Source: Firm-04 sp045627405
GTDB taxonomy: Bacteria > Bacillota > Clostridia > Oscillospirales > Ruminococcaceae
DNA: 18,462 bases
Assembly: GCA_045627405.1 (NCBI GenBank)
Contig: JAZQNP010000029.1
Location: 1 to 18,462, forward strand
Reading direction: 5' to 3'
How positions within the stretch are numbered: position 1 is the stretch's first letter; each line of letters begins with the position of its first letter. Under the pieces are notes generated by a model that worked only from the letters and a program-made list of their open reading frames with translations, searched no databases and had not been told where the DNA came from. Of the stretch, positions 1 to 4,451 are shown one piece after another. Position numbers and translations under genes: made by a program.

Positions 1-21
1 CCGCCGTCCCTCCGGCAGGGG

Positions 22-42
22 TGTGGGGACAGCGTCCCCACA
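22..42. other. Short perfect hairpin at window edge
   Basis: Nine bases TGTGGGGAC (22-30) and their complement GTCCCCACA (34-42) flank a 3-nt loop. No T-tract follows on either strand, so it is not a convincing intrinsic terminator. It lies just outside the dispersed repeat end at 59-83 and may belong to the same larger element, which continues left of the window. Confidence 0.5.
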
Positions 43-58
43 ATGTCCCCCGATCACG

Positions 59-83
59 CCGCGCAAATTCTGATTTATCGCAG
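59..83. repeat. End of a dispersed palindromic element (second copy)
   Basis: Positions 59-77 are the exact reverse complement of 2289-2307 (19 nt), and 65-83 match the right end of the complete element at 2543-2561 (AAATTCTGATTTATCGCAG). This is therefore one terminus of a repeat family whose full copy lies at 2283-2561. The rest of this copy would extend left beyond the window. It sits 17 nt downstream of the stop of the phosphodiesterase gene. Confidence 0.75.
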
Positions 84-99
84 GACAAACGAACAAAGC

Positions 100-615
100 T
101 CACCACTGCCGCATACCATAGGATGAGCGCGGCATATCCCCATGTGAGGTGAGGATGCCGCTCTCCATAACGTCTATCAAGCCGAACGATGCCGGCTTGC
201 CGTCCCGCGGCTGCGCCGCACTGCCCGGATTGAACAGCAAAATCCCCGCCTCCCATCGGTCAATGCGCGCATGCAGATGCCCGAACACCACAATATCTGC
301 ATGGTTCTGCTTTGCAAGAGCAACCAGATTCCGCGTGTAATCACCGGCAAAATGCCGGTGTCCGTGCAGCACAAGCATCCTGTGTCCGTAAGGCAGCGGC
401 ACATTTTCTGTCAGCGGCAGCAAAGAACCGTAATCATTATTTCCACGCACGCGGATCATCCGCGGCGCGAACTCCGGACGCTCTTCCAGAAAACGGTCCA
501 CTTCATTTTCTCCGTCGCCGCAAAACACAAAATAATCCGACGTCTTATGCGAAAGCATCACATCGCGCACCGCCTGATCATGATTATGGGTATCTGAAAA
601 AACACAAAGCTGCAT
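100..615 (-). CDS. YfcE/MJ0936-type metallophosphoesterase
   Basis: A 171-residue calcineurin-like phosphodiesterase of the short YfcE/MJ0936 family, a cytosolic metal-dependent enzyme of uncertain physiological substrate. All expected metal-ligand motifs are present in order: SDTHNH at residues 7-12, CGDGE at 32-36, GNND near residue 58, HGHRH near 84, GHLHAR near 112 and NPGS near 130. The start is placed at 615 rather than further upstream because GGAAGGGGG precedes it by about 9 nt and the protein then begins directly with the first metal motif (MQLCVFSDTH), as usual in this family. Its own promoter lies at 671-699. It is divergent from the small-gene cluster that begins at 732. The family is clear; the natural substrate is not predictable. 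Confidence 0.92.
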   Translation of the reverse strand: MQLCVFSDTHNHDQAVRDVMLSHKTSDYFVFCGDGENEVDRFLEERPEFAPRMIRVRGNNDYGSLLPLTENVPLPYGHRMLVLHGHRHFAGDYTRNLVALAKQNHADIVVFGHLHARIDRWEAGILLFNPGSAAQPRDGKPASFGLIDVMESGILTSHGDMPRSSYGMRQW

Positions 616-670
616 CTTTTGTATCCCCCTTCCCGCGCGGACACACATTCTCTCTGTTCTGTTTTTTCTT

Positions 671-699
671 ATTATAGCATAGAAATGAAACAGCGTCAA
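671..699 (-). promoter_or_regulatory. Sigma-A promoter for the phosphodiesterase
   Basis: Read on the minus strand: TTGACG (694-699), a 17-nt spacer, then TATAAT (671-676) with TGC just before it (extended -10). Transcription would start near 664, giving a leader of about 50 nt. Confidence 0.75.
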
Positions 700-731
700 T
701 CGTTTTCTTTTGTGCATGAAAGGAGATTTTT

Positions 732-983
732 ATGTCCGACAACATCCCGAAAAATTCCCCGCAGGTCAATGCACTGCTGCAAACCGTCAGTGCAAAGCTC
801 GGCGTTCCCGCTGAGACGCTCCGGCAGGACCTCGAAGCCGGCAAATTCGATCAGGCTCTCTCCGGCATGAAGCCGCAGGAACAAGCCATGCTCCAACAGA
901 TTCTCAACAACCCGCAAAAGCTCAATCAGATCATGAACTCCAAACAAGCCCGCGCACTCTATGATAAGCTGACGAAAGGATAA
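732..983 (+). CDS. Small helical protein, unknown function (cassette gene 1)
   Basis: An 83-residue protein with AAAGGAG ending about 6 nt before the ATG. I do not recognise a named family. The sequence is glutamine-, leucine- and alanine-rich, looks entirely alpha-helical, has no signal peptide or membrane segment, and reads like a small cytosolic helix-bundle protein (for example SAKLGVPAETLRQDLEAG and LQQILNNPQKLNQIMNSK). Only 3 nt separate it from the next gene, whose ribosome binding site (AAAGGA) overlaps its end, so the two are surely cotranscribed. No clear promoter was seen in 700-731. The later cluster members point to a cell-envelope or sporulation setting, but that is inference. 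Confidence 0.8.
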   Translation: MSDNIPKNSPQVNALLQTVSAKLGVPAETLRQDLEAGKFDQALSGMKPQEQAMLQQILNNPQKLNQIMNSKQARALYDKLTKG

Positions 984-986
984 GCA

Positions 987-1340
987 ATGGACGATCTCAC
1001 AAGCAGGCTGCAATCCATCCTGACCGATCCGGAGAGCATGCAGAATCTTGCAGAACTGGCGGCCATGATGCAGCAGCCGGACGACGCAGATCCGCAGACG
1101 GCACAGGCACCCGAGCCGTCTGCGGATCTGCCGCCGCTGGATATGGGCAAGCTGCTGGCAGTCGGTCAGCTGCTCGGTCAGCAGCAGCCCGACCCGAATG
1201 CCGCGCTGCTCGCGGCTCTTAAACCGCATCTGTCGCCCGAACGTGCGGCAAGAGCGGAAAAAGCCATCCGCCTTCTCCGGCTGTATCAGATCATCGGCGT
1301 GCTGCGTGAGAGCGGGCTGCTGTCATCCGTTCTGGAATGA
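987..1340 (+). CDS. Small acidic helical protein, unknown function (cassette gene 2)
   Basis: A 117-residue protein translated from AAAGGA at the end of the preceding gene. It has two helical parts: residues 1-30 (MDDLTSRLQSILTDPESMQ, with a run of methionines) and residues 70-117 (LLAALKPHLSPERAARAEKA and then a leucine-rich amphipathic tail). An acidic, proline/glutamine-rich linker joins them. This two-part layout, with an N-terminal DPESM-like helix and a C-terminal ALKPxLSPER helix, is one I associate with uncharacterised clostridial hypothetical proteins, but I know no assigned function. No signal peptide or membrane helix is visible. It is cotranscribed with the genes on either side. 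Confidence 0.8.
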   Translation: MDDLTSRLQSILTDPESMQNLAELAAMMQQPDDADPQTAQAPEPSADLPPLDMGKLLAVGQLLGQQQPDPNAALLAALKPHLSPERAARAEKAIRLLRLYQIIGVLRESGLLSSVLE

Positions 1341-1385
1341 CCGAAAGCACATGTATCCGAACCGAAGGAAAGGAGGGTTTCCAAA

Positions 1386-1778
1386 ATGCCTGCACCGATG
1401 CCCGGACAGCAGCAGAATGCACCGCGCGGGAGAAGAAGACAGAGAATGATGGTGCCGCGCTATTCCGCGGGGCAGGCGGGAAACCGTCCCGTGCCGCCGC
1501 CGTCTCAGCAAGCCTTGCCGCAGCATGCTGAAAACGAAACCGCCGCAAATGCAGTGTCTGCATCTCCGCCGCTGTCTCCCCCGCCTAAGCCGCCGGAACG
1601 CACTGCCAATCCGCCGGAGCGCAAACTGACAGATTTGCTCGGTTCGGCAACCGATCTGCCTGCACGCATCGCCCGGCTCGACGGCGAAACCCTGCTGCTG
1701 CTCGGTATCCTCTGGATGCTCTGGCAGGAAAAAGCCGACCGCCGCCTGCTGCTCGCACTCGCATATATTCTGCTGTGA
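1386..1778 (+). CDS. Proline-rich protein with leucine-rich C-terminus (cassette gene 3)
   Basis: A 130-residue protein with a strong ribosome binding site (GGAGGG at 1372-1377, 8 nt before the ATG). Residues 1-30 are basic (RGRRRQR at 14-20). Residues 30-80 are low-complexity and rich in proline, alanine and glutamine, so probably disordered. Residues 90-130 hold two short very hydrophobic stretches, about 102-113 and 121-130, separated by charged QEKADRR. The C-terminal pattern of paired leucine blocks resembles small uncharacterised clostridial proteins. It might bind or span the membrane, but the segments are short for full helices. The stop lies 21 nt before the next start, and the next gene's AAAGGAG begins at this stop. 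Function unknown. Confidence 0.78.
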   Translation: MPAPMPGQQQNAPRGRRRQRMMVPRYSAGQAGNRPVPPPSQQALPQHAENETAANAVSASPPLSPPPKPPERTANPPERKLTDLLGSATDLPARIARLDGETLLLLGILWMLWQEKADRRLLLALAYILL

Positions 1779-1799
1779 AAGGAGCTGTCACACGGTAAC

Positions 1800-2072
1800 A
1801 TGGAATATCTGACCCCCGAACACGGACTGCTGCTGATCGGGGCTGCGGCAGTCATCGGTATGCTCGCGGAATATCTGCGGCATAAACGGAAGCTCGCCGC
1901 TGTGCTGATCGGCACTGCAAGCGGCATCGCGACACTGCTCCTTCTGCACTTTTACGGCGAACCGCTCGGCTTCACGCCGCCGCTGACCGCGTTCACCGTC
2001 GGCTCCGCTGCCGTCGGCGGAATTCCCGCCGTGCTGCTGCTCGCACTGCTGAACCTGCTGCTGCCGCCGTGA
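1800..2072 (+). CDS. BofA-like small membrane protein (cassette gene 4)
   Basis: A 90-residue polytopic membrane protein. Hydrophobic segments lie at about residues 10-24, 33-49 and 61-88, with a basic HKRK loop near 28-31. The C-terminal part (TAFTVGSAAVGGIPAVLLLA) resembles the end of the BofA family, which in Bacillus inhibits processing of pro-sigma-K at the forespore membrane; BofA proteins are about this size. The match is by eye, and orthology is not shown. The start is slightly odd: GGAG at 1781-1784 lies 15 nt before the ATG, longer than elsewhere here, and no better in-frame start exists. It is the last gene of the four-gene cluster. An alternative is an unrelated small membrane protein with a similar Gly-Pro turn. 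Confidence 0.7.
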   Translation: MEYLTPEHGLLLIGAAAVIGMLAEYLRHKRKLAAVLIGTASGIATLLLLHFYGEPLGFTPPLTAFTVGSAAVGGIPAVLLLALLNLLLPP

Positions 2073-2081
2073 GCTCTGCTC

Positions 2082-2110
2082 TTGAAATCAGGGGAAAAAT
2101 ATGGTATAAT
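2082..2110 (+). promoter_or_regulatory. Strong extended -10 promoter upstream of a secreted-peptide stub
   Basis: TTGAAA (2082-2087), a 17-nt spacer, and TATAAT (2105-2110) preceded by TGG. It begins just after the BofA-like gene and points at the short frame starting at 2175. Confidence 0.75.
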
Positions 2111-2174
2111 GAGAAATGTACACAGATGACTGAGAAATAACAGAAAGAACGTAAAAAAAGGGGGGGCGATCTGC

Positions 2175-2291
2175 ATGCACGGGAGAACCATCCGGCTGAC
2201 AGCTTTCATGCTGGCTCTTTGCATCTGCACACTGCTCCTGCATGCGGCACCTGCGCCCACCGCCGCCGGTTTGCTGACCTGTGCCGCGTAA
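2175..2291 (+). CDS. 38-residue signal-peptide-like stub ending inside the palindromic element
   Basis: A short frame with its own strong promoter (2082-2110) and a G-rich ribosome binding site (a run of G at 2160-2166, about 8 nt before the ATG). It encodes a basic start (MHGRTIRL), a hydrophobic core (FMLALCICTLLL) and an Ala/Pro-rich cleavage-like region, so it looks like an N-terminal export signal with almost no mature protein. The TAA stop (2289-2291) is formed by the first bases of the repeat that begins the palindromic element. No continuation is visible beyond the element, where the opposite-strand gene ends at 2598. It may be the remnant of a secreted protein cut off by the element, or a genuine small peptide. 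No family recognised. Confidence 0.4.
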   Translation: MHGRTIRLTAFMLALCICTLLLHAAPAPTAAGLLTCAA

Positions 2292-2561
2292 ATCAGAATT
2301 TGCGCGGAGCCCGCGCTGGCGTTTTCGCGCTTTCAAATAAATGTATGCAACAACGCACATTCCGCGAAGCTGCCTTGTAGGAAAAACGTTTTTTCCATTG
2401 TTCTCATATAAAAAGTGCGAAACTACGATGGTTTATATGAGAACAAATTGAAACTTGTTTTTCTATCAAGATGTACTTCGCGGAATGTGCGTTGCTTCTA
2501 CCATAAAATGAAAGCGCGAAAATGGAGGGCGGCACTGCCGCCAAATTCTGATTTATCGCAG
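2283..2561. repeat. Nested palindromic (MITE-like) element, ~280 bp
   Basis: The two ends form a long imperfect inverted repeat. The outer arms are TAAATCAGAATTT (2289-2301) against AAATTCTGATTTA (2543-2555). Inside these, TTTTCGCGCTTTCA (2322-2335) pairs with 2509-2522, and the 19-nt CAACGCACATTCCGCGAAG (2351-2369) pairs with 2476-2494. In the centre, TTGTTCTCATATAAA (2398-2412) pairs with 2432-2446, and a near-palindrome of A and T runs lies at 2380-2396. There is no open frame large enough for a transposase. One end recurs at 59-83, so it belongs to a dispersed family. It sits between the stub at 2175 and the convergent end of the deacetylase gene, where it could also block read-through. 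A non-autonomous mobile element is the best guess. Confidence 0.75.
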
Positions 2562-2597
2562 TAGCACAGCTCTGGAAGTGCTTTATCATTTCATCAT

Positions 2598-3239
2598 TCA
2601 GCCATACATTTCCGTCTGCTCTGCATAGGAGTACAGCACACGCGGCAGCGGCGTAATGCCCGTCTCTGCAAACAGCTTCGACATTGTGACAAATTCATAT
2701 CCTGCCTCACGCAGTGCCGGCAGAAGCTGCGCAACCGCCTCTACCGTCTTAGTATTGTTCTCCTGATCGTGCAGCAGAATCACGGCATTCGGCTTCGCCT
2801 GCCGCAGAACACCGTCCACGCGCATCTGCGTCGTCACGGCTTCGTCAAAATCATCCACACCGTATCCCGCGACAAACGGCAGCTTAATCTCCTGAAACAT
2901 CGTCTCCCCGACCGCAATATACGGCGGGCGAAAAAATTTCGGCGGCATACCGGTAATCTCCGTGATGCGGTGCGTTGTTTCCTGCATTTCAAATGCAATC
3001 TGCGCTCGCGTCATCCGGCTCATGTCTTTATGCGAAAACGAATGGTGACAGATCTCGCAGCCCATCTCATATGTGCGCCGTACAATCGGTGCTGTCTGCG
3101 GAGTAATATTCTCACCGACAAGAAAAAACGACGCCGCTGCACCGTGCTGTTCCAGCAGATCCAGAATCTGCCCGGTGATGCCCGGCGTCGGGCCGTCGTC
3201 AAAAGTCAGCGCGATGCGCCGGCTCTCCGGTGTCATCAT
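2598..3239 (-). CDS. Polysaccharide deacetylase (NodB homology, CE4), no signal peptide
   Basis: A 213-residue NodB-type deacetylase; the family removes N-acetyl groups from peptidoglycan or other polysaccharides in a metal-dependent way. Motif 1 is TFDDGP (12-17, Asp14/Asp15), motif 2 is HSFSH (66-70, the two metal histidines), motif 3 is FRPPY near 108, and motif 5 is ILLHD near 155. The start at 3239 follows AGGAGA by about 7 nt; the frame stays open upstream to 3311 but would then overlap the preceding gene. Neither start gives an export signal or membrane anchor, which is unusual for an enzyme acting outside the cell. It follows the YlmC/YmxH-like gene. In Bacillus subtilis the deacetylase homologue ylxY lies near ymxH, which supports a sporulation or envelope role. 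Confidence 0.88.
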   Translation of the reverse strand: MMTPESRRIALTFDDGPTPGITGQILDLLEQHGAAASFFLVGENITPQTAPIVRRTYEMGCEICHHSFSHKDMSRMTRAQIAFEMQETTHRITEITGMPPKFFRPPYIAVGETMFQEIKLPFVAGYGVDDFDEAVTTQMRVDGVLRQAKPNAVILLHDQENNTKTVEAVAQLLPALREAGYEFVTMSKLFAETGITPLPRVLYSYAEQTEMYG

Positions 3240-3261
3240 GTTTTCGTTCTCCTGTCTGTCA

Positions 3262-3576
3262 TCATCTTTCTCTTCCGATGCGCCGCGCTGCCGGCTCCCG
3301 ATAGGGCGCAAGCGGGTCGGCTCCGTGCAGCGGATCGGGCATCCGCGGCGATACCAGAATCGTCTGCGTGCCGATCAGACGGATACAGTGCATCGGCAGT
3401 TCCGCATCCGGCATTCTACCCAGCAAACCAAACAGCCGCTCCCGACCGTACTGCACCAGTCCGGTCAGACTCGCTGTATCGGTATCCACGCAGAAATCGT
3501 CCGCATGTCCCAGCTTATCGCCCGTTTCCAGATCTACCAGTTCCAGCCGCATCAGATCGGAAATTCTGCATCGCAT
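3262..3576 (-). CDS. YlmC/YmxH-family PRC-barrel protein
   Basis: A 104-residue protein of the YlmC/YmxH family, small PRC-barrel proteins found in spore-forming Firmicutes and of unknown biochemical role. The N-terminus MRCRISDLMRLELVDLETGDKLG is the typical opening (a DL..KEVI-like strand followed by a G-x-x-LG turn), followed by strands around residues 25-45 and 63-80 (CIRLIGTQTILV). The C-terminal 25 residues are basic and variable. GAGGGGG lies about 7 nt before the ATG. It stands 43 nt after the small gene at 3620-3775 and 22 nt before the deacetylase start, so the three probably form one operon from the promoter at 3812-3840. Confidence 0.85.
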   Translation of the reverse strand: MRCRISDLMRLELVDLETGDKLGHADDFCVDTDTASLTGLVQYGRERLFGLLGRMPDAELPMHCIRLIGTQTILVSPRMPDPLHGADPLAPYREPAARRIGRER

Positions 3577-3619
3577 ACGACCGCCCCCTCATGCACAGCA
3601 TATGCATGAAGCTGCGGGA

Positions 3620-3775
3620 TTATTTCTTCTTGGATTTATTGCCGAGCACAACTGCCGCACCGCCCAGAATGACAGCGGCAACCGCAATCACAACATAAAG
3701 ACCGATCGGCGTATCGTCCCCCATCGGCAGACCTGAAAGCATCAGTGCCGATGTAAAAATTGCAGAAGCAAACAT
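3620..3775 (-). CDS. 51-residue membrane peptide with sortase-signal-like tail
   Basis: The start at 3775 is chosen because GGGAGGAAT lies a few bases upstream; a longer open frame to 3850 would run through the promoter. The 51 residues comprise a short hydrophobic N-terminus (MFASAIFTSALMLSG), LPMGDDTP at 16-23, a single hydrophobic helix at about 24-45 (IGLYVVIAVAAVILGGAAVV) and a basic end (KSKKK). The order LPxxGD-TP-hydrophobic helix-KKK is that of cell-wall sorting signals, but the motif reads LPMGD rather than LPxTG and there is no mature domain. It could be a miniature sortase substrate, a decayed sorting tail, or a plain single-pass peptide. It is first in an operon with the YmxH-like and deacetylase genes. 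I recognise no named family. Confidence 0.65.
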   Translation of the reverse strand: MFASAIFTSALMLSGLPMGDDTPIGLYVVIAVAAVILGGAAVVLGNKSKKK

Positions 3776-3811
3776 GTGGTATTCCTCCCTCTGAAAATTG
3801 TGGATATGTAT

Positions 3812-3840
3812 AGTGTAACACAAACAGCCGATTTTGTCAA
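3812..3840 (-). promoter_or_regulatory. Promoter of the small peptide / ymxH-like / deacetylase operon
   Basis: Minus-strand TTGACA (3835-3840), a 17-nt spacer and TACACT (3812-3817) with TGT before it. Transcription would start near 3805, about 30 nt before the small gene's ATG. It is back to back with the metal-cassette promoter at 3926. Confidence 0.7.
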
Positions 3841-3925
3841 CTTCCGGCAAATGCTGCGCGGGGTGCGGGGATCAGGGGATCATCAAGCCGCCGCAAACCG
3901 TTCAAAAAAAATTTCCGCCAACGAC

Positions 3926-3954
3926 TTGACATTTTTTCCGGAATATGGTATACT
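3926..3954 (+). promoter_or_regulatory. Promoter of the metal-resistance cassette
   Basis: TTGACA (3926-3931), a 17-nt spacer and TATACT (3949-3954) with TGG before it. The predicted start is near 3961, which puts the operator at 3968-3985 just inside the transcript, as expected for ArsR-family repression. Confidence 0.8.
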
Positions 3955-3967
3955 AACCATGTAAACA

Positions 3968-3985
3968 GTTGAGCAATCGTTCAAC
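3968..3985. promoter_or_regulatory. ArsR-type operator O1
   Basis: Imperfect 18-bp palindrome GTTGAGCAATCGTTCAAC just downstream of the -10 box. Its outer half-sites GTTGA..TTCAAC match the second operator at 4409-4426 exactly. ArsR/SmtB proteins bind such TGAA/TTCA-type palindromes near the start of transcription. Confidence 0.7.
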
Positions 3986-4006
3986 CAGAGGAAGGAGGCT
4001 GCCGGC

Positions 4007-4360
4007 ATGGAACATCCGCAGGATTGCTGCTGTGAGATCATCCACGAGGAAACGGTCGCGGCTGTACGCAGGGAAATGCACGAAAAAGATACCTATGCCG
4101 AGCTGGCAATGCTCTTTAAGCTCTTCGGTGATGCAACCCGTGCGCAGATTCTTCACGCGCTCGAACAGCACGAAATGTGTGTCTGTGATCTGGCTGCGCT
4201 GCTCGGCGTCACCAAGTCGGCTGTGTCCCACCAGCTCAAATCGCTGCGGCTGGCAAGACTGGTCAAATACCGCAAAGACGGTCAGATCGTCTATTATTCC
4301 CTCGCTGATGATCATGTCAAGAAAATTATGGACATGGGCTTTGAACATATCGCGGAATGA
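4007..4360 (+). CDS. ArsR/SmtB-family metal-sensing repressor, CadC-like
   Basis: A 117-residue winged-helix repressor that would bind the operators flanking it and release DNA when Cd, Zn or Pb binds. Helix-turn-helix residues lie at about 60-80 (LAALLGVTKSAVSHQLKSL). Both classic metal sites seem present. A CadC-like alpha-3N site is formed by N-terminal Cys7-Cys9 plus Cys58 and Cys60 in EMCVCDLA. An SmtB-like alpha-5 site is formed by Asp101, His103, His114 and Glu117 with the family's D-x-H-(10)-H-xx-E spacing. GGAAGGAGG precedes the ATG by about 7 nt. It is followed by a hairpin, a second operator and the cadA-type gene. Autoregulation is expected. The exact inducing metal is not certain. 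Confidence 0.93.
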   Translation: MEHPQDCCCEIIHEETVAAVRREMHEKDTYAELAMLFKLFGDATRAQILHALEQHEMCVCDLAALLGVTKSAVSHQLKSLRLARLVKYRKDGQIVYYSLADDHVKKIMDMGFEHIAE

Positions 4361-4362
4361 TT

Positions 4363-4400
4363 CGCAAAAAGAAGCACGCATGACTGCTTCTTCTTTTGCG
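4363..4400. terminator. Intercistronic hairpin between sensor and pump
   Basis: CGCAAAAAGAAGCA (4363-4376) faces TGCTTCTTCTTTTGCG (4385-4400), a stem of about 14 bp with small bulges and an 8-nt loop directly after the repressor stop. No separate T-tract follows, so it may act as a partial terminator, an RNA-processing or stabilising stem, or an end-protector for the repressor message. Confidence 0.5.
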
Positions 4401-4406
4401 CACATA

Positions 4407-4428
4407 TAGTTGAATGGTTATTCAACTA
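4407..4428. promoter_or_regulatory. ArsR-type operator O2 before the pump gene
   Basis: Perfect palindrome TAGTTGAAT-GGTT-ATTCAACTA. Its inner 18 bp share GTTGA..TTCAAC with O1. It lies 23 nt before the ATPase start. No convincing separate promoter accompanies it; TATAGT at 4405-4410 overlaps it, but the upstream -35 candidate is poor. Confidence 0.7.
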
Positions 4429-4451
4429 ATAAACAAAACCGGAGGATTCAT

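Noticed and set aside
2283..2561. CRISPR array or retron-type RNA
   Set aside because: There are no regularly spaced direct repeats, and no reverse transcriptase or cas genes in the window; the structure is inverted, not tandem.
4410..4451. Upstream ATG for the P-type ATPase at 4410
   Set aside because: It lies inside the operator palindrome with no ribosome binding site; the ATG at 4452 has GGAGG at correct distance and starts directly before the HMA domain.
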